Shown here piece after piece: positions 16,748 through 27,640 of a stretch of 64,000 nucleotides of DNA (the first letter of the stretch is position 1; each line of letters opens with the position of its first letter). Under the pieces are notes generated by a model that was given only the letters and a program-made list of their open reading frames with translations, made no database searches and was not told the DNA's origin. The position numbers and the translations under genes are program-made. Source of the DNA: Amycolatopsis roodepoortensis (GTDB taxonomy: Bacteria; Actinomycetota; Actinomycetes; Mycobacteriales; Pseudonocardiaceae); NCBI RefSeq assembly GCF_014873915.1, contig NZ_JADBEJ010000001.1:124001-188000 (forward strand). Reading direction: 5' to 3'.

Positions 16748-19612
16748 CTACGCCGACCGCAGCCCCGCCAGCTCGCTCCGCGACCGCACCTTCAGCTTCC
16801 GCAGGACACTCGCGACGTGCTGTTCCACCGTGCGCCGTGACAGGAACAGCACCTCGGCGATCTCCCGGTTGGTGTGCCCGGCGGCCAGCAGCCGGGCGAC
16901 GTCGCGCTCGCGCGGGGACAGCTCGTCGCCGTAGCCGCGGCGGCCGCGCCGCGACGGGGCGACCGCGCCGGTCGACCGGAAGGCGTGGCGGCAGCGTGCG
17001 GCGTCGCGGGTGGCGCCGAGGTGGTCGAAGGTCTCCGCGAGTGCCGCGAAGGTCTCGGCGACGTCCTCGTTGCGGGCCAGGCCGCAGCGCGCGGCGCGTT
17101 CGGCGACAAGCGCCGCGTGATACGGCGCGGGAAGGGCATCGAACCGGGTCCGAGCCTGCTCGAAGGCCTCGATCGCTTCCTCGTGCTCGCCCCGGGAAGC
17201 CGCGATCAGCCCGCGGTTCGCGGCCAGCGCGGCCCGGGTCGACGGCGCGTCGAGGTCGCCGATCTCCCGTTCGAACTCGTCGGTCAGCGCTTGCGCGTCG
17301 GCGTCCCGTCCGGTGGCGCAGTACGCGTCGACGGCGGCCATCAGCAGATCGGCGCCCCAGGCCCAGACACCCTTGGCGCGCAAGAGTTCCAGCCCCTTCT
17401 CGGCCTGCGTGACGGCGGCCTCGCCGAGATCCTGGGCGAGCAGCATGCCCGCCATCCCGGCGTGCGCGGCGATCGCGACCGGGGTGAACGCGTTCTCCGG
17501 CTGGTCCGCCGCGGTGCCGGCGAACCGGGCGGCGGCCTCGTCCCATTCGCCGCGCGCGGCGGCGAGCAGGCCGAGGACCAGGCACAGTTCGCTGGTCACC
17601 GGCAGGAGATCGCGGTACTCGTCGATCAGCGCGCAGGCCCGTTCGGCGAGGCCGTCCCAGTTCCCGGTGAGCCAGTCGGTGTGGACGGCCGTCGCGCGGG
17701 CGGTGCTGACGACGTACGGCGCCCCGCAGTCGGCGGCCAGCTGCATCCCGCTGTGCAACAGGCTTCTGGCCCGCCGGTGATGGCCCGTCCAGGCGCAGGC
17801 GTCGGCGCTGTTGCAGTGCAGCCGCGCCAAGTGCCGCTGTTCGTCGGTGGAACCGACGCTGGTGGGCGCCCGATCCAGCATGTCCCAGCCGCGCGCGTCG
17901 CCGATGTGCAGCCGTGACGCCGCGTTGTTGGCCAGCAGGATGATCTTCAGCCGCCGGTCGGTGGCCCGTTCGATGAGCCCGTCCACCCGGTCCATCCAGC
18001 GCCGGTGCTCCCGTAGCGGGGTCGCGCCGACCCACGGCTGCGCGAGGACACCCATCCCGCGCCCGGCCAGGTCGGGCCGGTCGGCGAGGTCGTTGACGGC
18101 GATCTCGATCTCGGTCCTCGCCGCCTCCAGCCCGCCCGCCTGGCGCACCAGCAGGAGCCCGAGCCCCAGCCGGACCTCGCCGCTCAGTCGTCCGGACAGC
18201 CTGCCGTCGGTGAGCAACCGCTCCAGTGCCGGGACGACCTCGGTCTGCGCGAGTCCGTTGCACGCCACCGAACTGAACTTGACCGCCAGTCTGTCCACAT
18301 CGGACGGTTGCAGACCCGGTTCGTCGAGCAGGGTGCGGAGCAGATCCGTCGCGGTCGCGAGATCGCCGACCGCCGACGCCTGGTCCGCGGCCGCTTCGCC
18401 GTACTTCAGGGCACCGGCCCGGTCACCCGCCTTGCGGCAGTGTTCGGCCAGCCGTACCAGGGATTGCGGGAGTCGGTCGCGCAGCAGCCGCGCGGCCCGC
18501 CGGTGCAGTTCCTGGCGATCAGGACCGGGAATGGTGAGGTACGCGGCTTGCTGGGCGTACGCGTGCCGGAAGCCGTACGTGCCTTCGCCGGTCTCCACCA
18601 GGACGTTGCGTTCGAGCGCGAGGACGAGCGCGCGGCGGGCGCGCTCGGGGGAGAGCGCGGCCGCGGCGGCCAGCAGGTCCGAAGTGGACGGTGTGGCGAG
18701 GACAGCGGCGGCCTCGGCGATCCGCCGGGCGGCCGGTGGCAGCGCGACGAGGTGTTCGACCGTCGCTTCCCGCAGCAGCGCCGGGACTTCGACCGTGTCG
18801 AGCAGGTGCCGCGCGGTCGTGCCGTCGGCGTGCACCGCGCCCTCGACGCCGCCGATCGCGTGCACGATCTCCTCGACCACGAACGGGATCCCCGCGGTCC
18901 GCTCGTGCAGCCGCGTGGCGAACTCGGCGGACACGTTCGCTTCGCCGAGCAGCGCCGAAACCAGCGCCTGGACGCCGTCGCGGTCCAGCGGCCGGAGCGT
19001 GACGAGCGTGTGCGCGGTACCTGGGGCCGGCCGATAGGCGCTGCCGAGCGGGATGCCGCCTGGTGTCTCTTCCCGCCGGTACGTGAGCAGGAGGGTCAGA
19101 CCGGCGGGCGGATCGGTCATCAGGAACCGCAGCAGGCGACGGGATCCGTCGTCCGCCCAATGGAGGTCCTCGACGAGGAGGACGTGCGGGCCCAGCGAGC
19201 CGAGCAGTTCGCGGACGGCGCGGAAGAGCCGGTGCCGTTCGGCCCTGGGATCACCGAGCCGGGGCGGCGGCTCCGGCAGAAAGGCCGCGAGTTCCGGTAG
19301 GTAAGGCGCGAGGACGCCGGTCACGGGGTTGAGTTCGCGTGCCGGGCGGATGTCCTTCAGTGCGTCGAAGACCACGCCGTACGGGAACGGCTCGCGCAGC
19401 GGCTGGCAGGTTCCGGTGAGGACCGGCCGCCCGGCCAGTTCGGCGCAGGCCAGCAGTTCGGCGGCGAGCCGGGTCTTGCCCACCCCCGCTTCGCCTTCGA
19501 GCATGATCACCGACGGCGAGCGCATCGCGCCGTCGAGGAGTTCGCGTAATTCCGCCTCACGGCCGACGAGCACGGGCGAACTCGTCCTGCGTCGGCAGCC
19601 ACCGATCACCAT
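16748..19612 (-). CDS. LAL-family (large ATP-binding LuxR) transcriptional regulator
   Basis: 954-aa regulator. The N-terminus holds an ATPase of the AAA/MalT type (LVGREAEL, Walker A GEAGVGKT at 40-47, LLVEDLHWAD as Walker B). A long helical TPR-like middle (about 350-870) and a C-terminal LuxR helix-turn-helix follow (LSPRERDVARLLAAGHTNREIAEV then RTVEQHVASVLRKL). Such proteins are ATP-dependent activators, often pathway-specific. The gene is divergent from two secreted subtilisin genes and shares a 270-bp control region with them, so control of those proteases is plausible but unproven. The inducer is unknown. Confidence 0.93.
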   Translation of the reverse strand: MVIGGCRRRTSSPVLVGREAELRELLDGAMRSPSVIMLEGEAGVGKTRLAAELLACAELAGRPVLTGTCQPLREPFPYGVVFDALKDIRPARELNPVTGVLAPYLPELAAFLPEPPPRLGDPRAERHRLFRAVRELLGSLGPHVLLVEDLHWADDGSRRLLRFLMTDPPAGLTLLLTYRREETPGGIPLGSAYRPAPGTAHTLVTLRPLDRDGVQALVSALLGEANVSAEFATRLHERTAGIPFVVEEIVHAIGGVEGAVHADGTTARHLLDTVEVPALLREATVEHLVALPPAARRIAEAAAVLATPSTSDLLAAAAALSPERARRALVLALERNVLVETGEGTYGFRHAYAQQAAYLTIPGPDRQELHRRAARLLRDRLPQSLVRLAEHCRKAGDRAGALKYGEAAADQASAVGDLATATDLLRTLLDEPGLQPSDVDRLAVKFSSVACNGLAQTEVVPALERLLTDGRLSGRLSGEVRLGLGLLLVRQAGGLEAARTEIEIAVNDLADRPDLAGRGMGVLAQPWVGATPLREHRRWMDRVDGLIERATDRRLKIILLANNAASRLHIGDARGWDMLDRAPTSVGSTDEQRHLARLHCNSADACAWTGHHRRARSLLHSGMQLAADCGAPYVVSTARATAVHTDWLTGNWDGLAERACALIDEYRDLLPVTSELCLVLGLLAAARGEWDEAAARFAGTAADQPENAFTPVAIAAHAGMAGMLLAQDLGEAAVTQAEKGLELLRAKGVWAWGADLLMAAVDAYCATGRDADAQALTDEFEREIGDLDAPSTRAALAANRGLIAASRGEHEEAIEAFEQARTRFDALPAPYHAALVAERAARCGLARNEDVAETFAALAETFDHLGATRDAARCRHAFRSTGAVAPSRRGRRGYGDELSPRERDVARLLAAGHTNREIAEVLFLSRRTVEQHVASVLRKLKVRSRSELAGLRSA

Positions 19613-19743
19613 TGCCGGGTCACCCCCGCTTCACGAACCACACCGTTCGAGTGAACGCAGCTTAAGCGCCCGCTCAGTGCTCACGGAACCCACCCGGACC
19701 GTCACAGAACTTTCGTAGGGACGGGGAGTTTCGCCATTAGATA

Positions 19744-19755
19744 CGTAGTCCTACG
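19744..19755. promoter_or_regulatory. Palindrome CGTAG-TC-CTACG in the LAL/subtilisin divergent region
   Basis: Perfect 5+5 inverted repeat with a 2-nt centre. It sits midway between the divergent starts (19612 and 19884), with a second half-site TTCGTAGG about 30 bp upstream. It could be the binding site of the adjacent LuxR-type regulator. No other feature is seen in the 271-bp gap. Confidence 0.4.
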
Positions 19756-19883
19756 GACCGTTGCCTCGCTTGTTCGCGCAGGTCCCGCCACCCGAAAGTG
19801 ATTCATGCGTGACTGCACGTCACGACGCCGGCCCGGAATCCCGCCGGCGTGAACCACCTGTTCGAGTGAACGGAGCTCAGGAA

Positions 19884-21046
19884 ATGCGTGGAGAACTTCG
19901 ACGTCACCGGATCGCGGGCGCGGTGCTCGCCGGGGCCTGTGCGGCGGCCACCGTGGCCTTCGCCGGACCGGCCGCGGCCGCCGAGGGGCAGATCCGCGGC
20001 GCCGGTGTGCCGGGAGCCGTCACGGACGGGTACATCGTCTCGCTCAAGAGCGGCGACGCCGGCCTCGCGGCCAAGTACGGCGGCCAGGTCAAGGCGACCT
20101 ACACCGCCGCGCTGAACGGTTTCTCGGCGAAGATGACCGAGGCACAGGCGAAACGGCTCGCGGCCGACCCGAACGTCGACTTCGTCCAGCAGGACGCGGT
20201 CGCGCATATGACCGGCACCCAGACCAACCCGACCTGGGGCCTGGACCGGATCGACCAGAAGAACCTGCCGCTGGACCGGAAGTACACCTACCCGAACACC
20301 GGTTCAGGGGCGACGGTCTACGTCCTCGACACCGGTGTCGACTACCGCCAGGCCGAATTCGGCGGCCGCGCGACCAGCGGGTACGACTTCATCGACAACG
20401 ACAGCGACGCCCGCGACTGCCAGGGCCACGGCACGCACGTCGCCGGAACGGTCGGCAGCGCGACCTACGGCGTGGCCAAGGGCGCCAAGATCGTGTCGGT
20501 CCGCGTGCTGAACTGCCAGGGCAGCGGCCAGTACTCGCAGATCATCAGCGGGATCGACTGGGTCGTGAAGAACGCCAAGGGCCCGTCGGTGCTCACCATG
20601 AGCCTCGGTGGCCCGGCCGACTCCGGAGTGGACGCCGCCGTGCGCCGCGCCGTTTCCGCGGGTATCACCAACACGGTGGCCTCCGGTAATTCCAACACCG
20701 ACGCCTGCGGCACCAGCCCGGCCCGGGTGCGTGAGGCCATCACCGTCAACGCCACCCAGAGCGACGACCGCCGGTCGACGTTCTCGAACTACGGCAGCTG
20801 CACCGACATCTTCGCGCCGGGCACCAGCATCACCTCCCTGCGCAACGGTGGCGGCACCCAGCAGATGAGCGGTACCTCGATGGCGACGCCGCATGTCGCC
20901 GGCGCGGCCGCGATCTACCTGACCTCGAACCCGTCGGCGACCCCCGCCGCCGTGGCCTCCGGTCTCGCCAACGCCGCCACCAACGGCGTCGTGACGAGCC
21001 CGGGCTCCGGTTCGACGAACAAGCTGCTGAACGTGACGGGCCTCTG

Positions 21047-21047
<1 letters not shown>
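19884..21047 (+). CDS. Secreted subtilisin-family serine protease (S8, proteinase K-like)
   Basis: 387-aa exported protease. The signal peptide covers 1-33, an inhibitor I9 prodomain about 48-108, and the catalytic domain about 117-387. The triad is D149 (VLDTGVD), H182 (GHGTHVAGT) and S332 ([11 protein letters not shown]). It ends right after the catalytic domain, as in aqualysin/proteinase K types without extra domains. ATG at 19884 follows CGGAGCTCAGGAA. Its stop overlaps the start of a second subtilisin gene (TGATG), so the two are translated together. The likely regulator is the divergent LAL gene. Confidence 0.95.
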
Positions 21048-22594
<1,547 letters not shown>

Positions 22595-22666
22595 GTCCTT
22601 GCGAACGGCGGTGCGCCGCGGTCACGATGACCGCGGCGCATTGTCGTTTTCGCTGGGAGGCTGTGC

Positions 22667-24190
22667 ATGGAGTCCTACGACGCCGTGATCGTCGGTGGCG
22701 GGCACAACGGCCTGGTGGCGGCGGCCTACCTGGCCAGGGCCGGCCGCTCGGTGCTGGTGCTGGAACGGCGCGACGAGGTCGGCGGGGCGGCGGTCTCCTT
22801 CCGTGCCTTTCCCGGCGTCGACGTCCGGCTGTCGCGGTACTCGTACCTGGTGAGCCTGCTGCCGCGCAAGATCATCGCGGAGCTGGGGCTCGGCCTCGAT
22901 CTCCGGCGGCGGCGGATGTCTTCGTACACCCCCGTCGGCGACAGGGGTCTCCTTGTCGACACGGGCGACGACGGCCGTACGGCGGCGTCGTTCTCCGCGC
23001 TCACCGGGTCCACAAAGGACTTCGAGGCTTGGCGACGGTTCTACGCGATGACGTCCCAGGTCGCGAAACGGACTTTCCCCACCCTGACCGAACCGCTGAT
23101 GTCCAGGGAGGAACTGCGCTCGGGCATTGAGCGCCAGGCGTGGGACGCGCTGTTCGAACGGCCGATCTCGGAGACGCTCACCGCCATGTTCGGTGACGAC
23201 GTCGTCCGCGGCGTGGTCCTGACCGACGCGCTGATCGGCACTTTCGCCGGCGCCGGCGACTTCCGGCAAAACCTGTGCCTGCTCTACCACGTGATCGGCA
23301 ACGAGACCGGCGACTGGGACGTGCCGGTGGGCGGGATGGGCGCGGTGACCGGGGCGCTCGCGTCGGCCGCGTCTTCCGCCGGGGCCCGGCTGACGACCGG
23401 TGCCGAAGTGCTGTCGATCGACCCCGGCGGCTCGGTGCGTTACCGGCTCGGCGACGACGAGTTCGTGGTGCGTGGCGGTCACGTGCTGTCGAACGTCGCG
23501 CCGCGGACGCTCGCGCGGTTGCTGGGGGGAGAGCCGCCGGAGACGCCGGAAGGCGCGCAGCTCAAGGTGAACATGGTGCTGTCACGGCTGCCGCGGCTGC
23601 GTGATTCGAGTGTCGATCCGCGGGAGGCGTTCGGCGGGACGTTCCACGTCAACGAGAGTTACGAGCAGCTGGCGACGGCCTACTCCGAGGCCGAGGCGGG
23701 CCGGATCCCGTCGCTGCCGCCGTGCGAGATCTACTGCCACTCGCTGACCGACCCGTCGATCCTCGGCCCGGCCGAACGGGTCGCCGGGGTGCAGACGCTG
23801 ACGCTGTTCGGGCTGCATATGCCGGCGCGGCTGTTCGAGGGGCGCAACGACGCGGCGCGTGAGGAGGCCCTGCGAGCGACGTTGTCCTCTTTGGACAGTG
23901 TGCTGGCCGAGCCGGTCGAGGACTGCGTGCTGCGTTCGCCGGACGGCGGGTCGTGCATCGAGGCGAAGACGCCGCTGGACCTCGAAACCGAGCTGGGACT
24001 GCCCGCGGGACACATCTTCCATCGCGATCTGTCGTGGCCTTATGCGGCGGATGCCGCTCAGGTGGGTCGCTGGGGTGTCGAGACCGCGCACGAGCGGGTC
24101 CTGCTTTGCGGCGCCGGAGCTGTGCGGGGCGGTGGTGTCTCCGGTATCCCCGGCCACAACGCCGCGATGGCGGTGCTGGCGAGCGCGTGA
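22667..24190 (+). CDS. FAD-dependent oxidoreductase, phytoene desaturase/PYROXD2-like
   Basis: 507-aa flavoprotein of the amine oxidase/phytoene dehydrogenase superfamily. The N-terminal FAD motif is VIVGGGHNGLVAAAYLARAG, and the second GG-motif region reads ERRDEVGGAA. The C-terminal FAD-contact segment is CGAGAVRGGGVSGIPGHNAA. No carotenoid genes lie nearby, so the substrate is unknown; the GHNGL variant is typical of PYROXD2-like enzymes rather than CrtI. ATG has GGGAGG upstream. The TGA stop lies inside a family A hairpin repeat, whose arm supplies the last codons and stop. Confidence 0.88.
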   Translation: MESYDAVIVGGGHNGLVAAAYLARAGRSVLVLERRDEVGGAAVSFRAFPGVDVRLSRYSYLVSLLPRKIIAELGLGLDLRRRRMSSYTPVGDRGLLVDTGDDGRTAASFSALTGSTKDFEAWRRFYAMTSQVAKRTFPTLTEPLMSREELRSGIERQAWDALFERPISETLTAMFGDDVVRGVVLTDALIGTFAGAGDFRQNLCLLYHVIGNETGDWDVPVGGMGAVTGALASAASSAGARLTTGAEVLSIDPGGSVRYRLGDDEFVVRGGHVLSNVAPRTLARLLGGEPPETPEGAQLKVNMVLSRLPRLRDSSVDPREAFGGTFHVNESYEQLATAYSEAEAGRIPSLPPCEIYCHSLTDPSILGPAERVAGVQTLTLFGLHMPARLFEGRNDAAREEALRATLSSLDSVLAEPVEDCVLRSPDGGSCIEAKTPLDLETELGLPAGHIFHRDLSWPYAADAAQVGRWGVETAHERVLLCGAGAVRGGGVSGIPGHNAAMAVLASA

Positions 24191-24237
24191 AGGCCCCCTT
24201 CCCTCGGCTCAGCCGAGGGAAGGGGGCCTTCACGCGC
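24183..24237. repeat. Family A hairpin repeat, perfect 27-bp stem
   Basis: GCGCGTGAAGGCCCCCTTCC continues into CTCGGCT, a single C, and the exact complement, giving a 55-bp palindrome. It overlaps the stop codon of the FAD oxidoreductase and ends 7 bp before the convergent protease stop, so it could terminate both. Confidence 0.9.
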
Positions 24238-24243
24238 ATTCGC

Positions 24244-25695
24244 TTACTGGACGGTGAGGGTGTAGGTGGCGGTGGCGGTTTTACCCGCCGAGTCGGTCGC
24301 GGTGACGGTCACCGGGTACGTGCCCCGTTGGAAGGGCGCGACCACCTGCATGGTCGAACTGCCGCCGCTCGAGATCGTCTTCGGGTTGAAGAACGGTGCG
24401 AACGGCAGTCCCTGTCCGGACGCCGACAGCGTGATCGTGCCCGTGCCGCCGGTGGCGGAAACCGTGACGTTGCTGAAGAAACCGGGCTGCGCGGTCCCGC
24501 TGGTGGGGCTCAGGCCCACCTTGAGGTCACCGGGTTGCGGCCCACCTTCGCCGACGGTCAGCGTCAGGTTCGTGGTCGCGGTGTCGGCGGTGCCCTTGCC
24601 CGAGATCGTGACCGCGTAGTCCTTTTCGGCCGTTCCGGCGGGCACCTCGATGCTCACCTTCGCCGACTCACCCGAGTTGATGGAAGAAGGCTGGAATGTG
24701 GCCGTCGCGCCCTCGGGAAGTCCCGTAGCGCTGAGATCGACCTTCTCCGCGCCGTTCTTGCCCGGTTTGCTGGTCACCGTGGCCGAAACGTACTTGCCAG
24801 GCTCGACCTTGAGGGCCGACGGCGTCACACCGAGCGAGAACTTCTCCGGGTTCTGCGGCTCGCCGATCTGCTGCTTGACCCAGTCGCCCATCTCGTTGTT
24901 GAGCCTGCCGTACACGCTGTACCACTTGAAGTCGCTACGGCTCCAGGAAGCGACACCGACGACCTTGCCGTCCACGATCAGCGGACCGCCGCTGTCACCC
25001 GGCAGGATCGTGACGCGTCCGTCGCTGTAGCCGCTGCAGATCATCGTCGCGTCCTTGAAACCCGCGCCGACCCCGCTGCAGTTGCCGCCCTGGACGATCG
25101 GCAGCGTGAACTTGTGCAGTTCGACGTTGCGGGTGTCGTCGTTGTGGTCCTTCTTGCCGTATCCGAGCCCGAGCCCCGACTTGCCCGGCTTGTGCAACTC
25201 CGTGTCGGCCGAGGTCGCGACCTTCGCGTACTGGCCGCCCGGCACCGGGATGTCGGCGTCCGTGGTGACCACCGCGACGTCGTACCCCTGGTCGAAGTTG
25301 ACGTACTTCGGATGCTTTTCGTAGCTGACGACGCCGATCCGCGTCCCGCCACCGGCGTTGAGATCGTCCAGCCCGTAGAGGAAGGACTTCTCGCCCGCCG
25401 CGTCCTTGCAGTGCGCGGCGATCAGGATCTTGCGCGGCGCGACGACCGACCCCGTGCAGGTCTGGCCTTGCGGCCGCGTGCCACCTTCGCGCAGGCCCGC
25501 GATGATGAACGGGTGGTCCTTGACCGAGGCGGGGGTGCCGCCGATGGAGTTCGTGTGCAGTCCACCGGGGACGACCGCTTGATCCGTCGGGGTGACGGCC
25601 GGCAGGTTCGCGGCGGCCGCCGGTGCGGGCAGGAGGACCGAGAGGCAGCCGAGGGTGGCGGTGGCGATCCCCAGTAGCCGTTGTCTTCTGTTCAC
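24244..25695 (-). CDS. Secreted trypsin-like protease with two C-terminal Ig-like domains
   Basis: 483-aa exported S1 protease. The signal peptide is 1-29. The catalytic domain (about 50-280) has H95 (LIAAHC), an Asp in QGYDVAVV and Ser in LPGDSGGP. The usual acidic S1-pocket residue before the serine is not at the trypsin position, so specificity may differ. Two beta-sandwich repeats follow (about 288-385 and 393-483), each with bacterial Ig-like patterns (VTVTATDSAGKTATATYTLT) ending at the C-terminus. They may bind a polymer or the cell wall. ATG at 25695 has AAAGGAA upstream. It is convergent with the FAD oxidoreductase gene. Confidence 0.92.
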   Translation of the reverse strand: MNRRQRLLGIATATLGCLSVLLPAPAAAANLPAVTPTDQAVVPGGLHTNSIGGTPASVKDHPFIIAGLREGGTRPQGQTCTGSVVAPRKILIAAHCKDAAGEKSFLYGLDDLNAGGGTRIGVVSYEKHPKYVNFDQGYDVAVVTTDADIPVPGGQYAKVATSADTELHKPGKSGLGLGYGKKDHNDDTRNVELHKFTLPIVQGGNCSGVGAGFKDATMICSGYSDGRVTILPGDSGGPLIVDGKVVGVASWSRSDFKWYSVYGRLNNEMGDWVKQQIGEPQNPEKFSLGVTPSALKVEPGKYVSATVTSKPGKNGAEKVDLSATGLPEGATATFQPSSINSGESAKVSIEVPAGTAEKDYAVTISGKGTADTATTNLTLTVGEGGPQPGDLKVGLSPTSGTAQPGFFSNVTVSATGGTGTITLSASGQGLPFAPFFNPKTISSGGSSTMQVVAPFQRGTYPVTVTATDSAGKTATATYTLTVQ

Positions 25696-25782
25696 GGTGG
25701 TTCCTTTCCAGGTGGCTGGAAATCACTTTCCGCATGTGCACCTGGCGGAACAACCGAGGAAGGAGCCCGTAGGGGTACGGAA

Positions 25783-26538
25783 CTAATGCGCCCCGTCGCC
25801 GGTGAGCAGCTCGATACTGTGGTCGCCGGTGCGCTCGACGTCGAGGCCGGCCTTCGTCAGCACCCGCATCAGCTGCTCCACAGTGGACGGTTCGCTGCGC
25901 GACTTCACCAGCTCCGCGGCCAGCCGTCCCTTGTACGCCTTGTTGAAGTGGCTCACCGTGGTCCGGTTGCCCTTCGCGTCCTCGGTCACGACGCGCACGG
26001 TCACCGCGTCGGGGCGGAGCTTCGCCAGCGCCGAGTAGGTCCCGGACCGCAGGTCGACCACGAGCCCTTCGACGGCTTGGAGCGCCGGCTCGAGGACCGG
26101 CTTCCACACGCTGCGGACGGTGCCGAGCGACGGCAGCGCGTTCCCGCCCGAAAGCCGGTATGCGGGGATCGGGTCGGTCGCCGCGACCACGCCGAACAGC
26201 GCCGAAGCGACGGCGAGGCGCTTCTCGGCCTTCGCCAGCGTCGCCTTGGTAAAGGACTTCACGTCGAGCGCGTCGTAGAGGACTCCGGTGTAGCGGCGCA
26301 GCGCGGGCATCGTGGGGGACGTCCACAGCTCGGCGTTGCGGGCGACCTCGTCGGCTTGCCGCGGCGTGATGCCCAGCGCGGCGACACTGGCCGGGACGTC
26401 GACGGCCAGTTCGGTCAGCGCGTCGGCCAGCTTCGCCCGGGTCGGGTTCAGCTCCGGGAACGACAGCGCGTCGAGGTCCAGCGGCGCGCCGGTGCCGCCG
26501 GCGGCCTTGGTCTCGGAAGGGGGGAGGAGCACGAGCAC
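25783..26538 (-). CDS. yaaA: YaaA-family peroxide stress protein (DUF328)
   Basis: 251-aa cytosolic protein. The N-terminus LVLLPPSETK and the later segments YTGVLYDALD and SHFNKAYKGRLAAEL mark the YaaA family. In E. coli the protein lowers free iron under hydrogen peroxide stress and has a DNA-binding fold. Two adjacent GTG codons exist; 26538 is preferred because TACGCT lies 6 nt before it and the protein then begins MLVLLPPSETK like its relatives. It is divergent from a GNAT gene, with only about 60 bp between. Confidence 0.9.
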   Translation of the reverse strand: MLVLLPPSETKAAGGTGAPLDLDALSFPELNPTRAKLADALTELAVDVPASVAALGITPRQADEVARNAELWTSPTMPALRRYTGVLYDALDVKSFTKATLAKAEKRLAVASALFGVVAATDPIPAYRLSGGNALPSLGTVRSVWKPVLEPALQAVEGLVVDLRSGTYSALAKLRPDAVTVRVVTEDAKGNRTTVSHFNKAYKGRLAAELVKSRSEPSTVEQLMRVLTKAGLDVERTGDHSIELLTGDGAH

Positions 26539-26597
26539 CACGGAAGCGTAACTAAATGGGGTGCGTCACCCCGAGGCGCGGGCTTAGCCTCGTCCGC

Positions 26598-27566
26598 ATG
26601 AGCCTGACCTGGCGCCCGCTGACCATGGACGACATGCCGCGACTGGCCGAGACCTTCGCCGAGGCGGAGCGTGTCGAGCCGATCGAGGAGCACTACAGCG
26701 CGGAGGACCTCGCCGAAGAGATCGGTACGCCGACCGTCGACCTGCCGACGGCGTCCACCAGCGCGTGGGACGGCGAAACGCTGGTCGCCTACGGTCTGCT
26801 CCGGAAGCGTGACGCGGCCGATCCGGTGCACATGATGCGAGTCGAGACGCTCGTCCACCCCGCGTACCGCGACGACACGATCGCCGCGCACCTCACCGGT
26901 TGGTTCGAGGAGGCGGGCAAGGCGCTCCACGCGAAGTCCCACCCGGACGTACCGCTGGAGCTGCACGCCGCGGCCAACACCAAGCAGCGCTGGCTTTCCG
27001 AGGTACTCGTGGACGCCGGGTACGAGCACGCCCGGTGGTTCGTCGACATGCGGGCCGACCTCGGCTCGATCCCGCCGCTGAAACCGCTGCCCGAGGAGTT
27101 CCCGCTCGTCGCGTACGAGCAGAAGTACGAGGCCCTCACGCTGCGGTCCCGTAACGAGACCTTCGCCGACCACTGGGGGAGCACGGAGCAGTCCCCGCAG
27201 GCCTGGCGGCATCTGGTCGTCGGTGCGAAGGACTTCCAGCCGCACCTGTCGTTCCTGCTGCTGAGCCCGGACAGGGACCGGGTGGTCGCGATGGTGCTGA
27301 GCGCCCACTTCGCCTCCGATACGGCGGCCACCGGCGTGAAGGATCTGTACGTCAGCCACGTCGCGACCGACGCGGGCCTTCGCGGGCGCGGGATCGCGGG
27401 CGCGCTGCTCGGGCACACGCTCGTCCAGGCCAAGGCCGACGGTTTCCAGCGGGCTTCGCTCAACGTCGACCAGGACAACACCCACCGCGCCCTCGGGGTC
27501 TACGAGCGCGTCGGGTTCAGCGAGTTCCAGCGCTGGGCCGGGTACGTGAAGCCCGTTCCGACCTGA
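26598..27566 (+). CDS. Two-domain GNAT acetyltransferase
   Basis: 322 aa with two GNAT-like folds. The first half (about 1-150) has a degraded acetyl-CoA site. The second half has VSHVATDAGLRGRGIAGALLG followed by ASLNVDQDNTHRALGVYERVGF, a complete binding loop. This architecture resembles mycothiol synthase-like and other actinobacterial tandem GNATs, but this protein is not convincingly MshD. The ATG is 7 nt after TAGCCT (26585-26590), suggesting a leaderless mRNA. Substrate unknown. Confidence 0.85.
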   Translation: MSLTWRPLTMDDMPRLAETFAEAERVEPIEEHYSAEDLAEEIGTPTVDLPTASTSAWDGETLVAYGLLRKRDAADPVHMMRVETLVHPAYRDDTIAAHLTGWFEEAGKALHAKSHPDVPLELHAAANTKQRWLSEVLVDAGYEHARWFVDMRADLGSIPPLKPLPEEFPLVAYEQKYEALTLRSRNETFADHWGSTEQSPQAWRHLVVGAKDFQPHLSFLLLSPDRDRVVAMVLSAHFASDTAATGVKDLYVSHVATDAGLRGRGIAGALLGHTLVQAKADGFQRASLNVDQDNTHRALGVYERVGFSEFQRWAGYVKPVPT

Positions 27567-27640
27567 CCGGTTGTCACCCGAAAGGGCGGATTTCGGTACA
27601 GTCGATCTTCTCGGATGAGATCGCTGGGGGTGGTAGGGCG

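Noticed and set aside
22667..24190. Carotenoid gene cluster around the phytoene desaturase-like gene
   Set aside because: No crtB, crtE or cyclase gene lies nearby and the FAD motif resembles PYROXD2 proteins more than CrtI.
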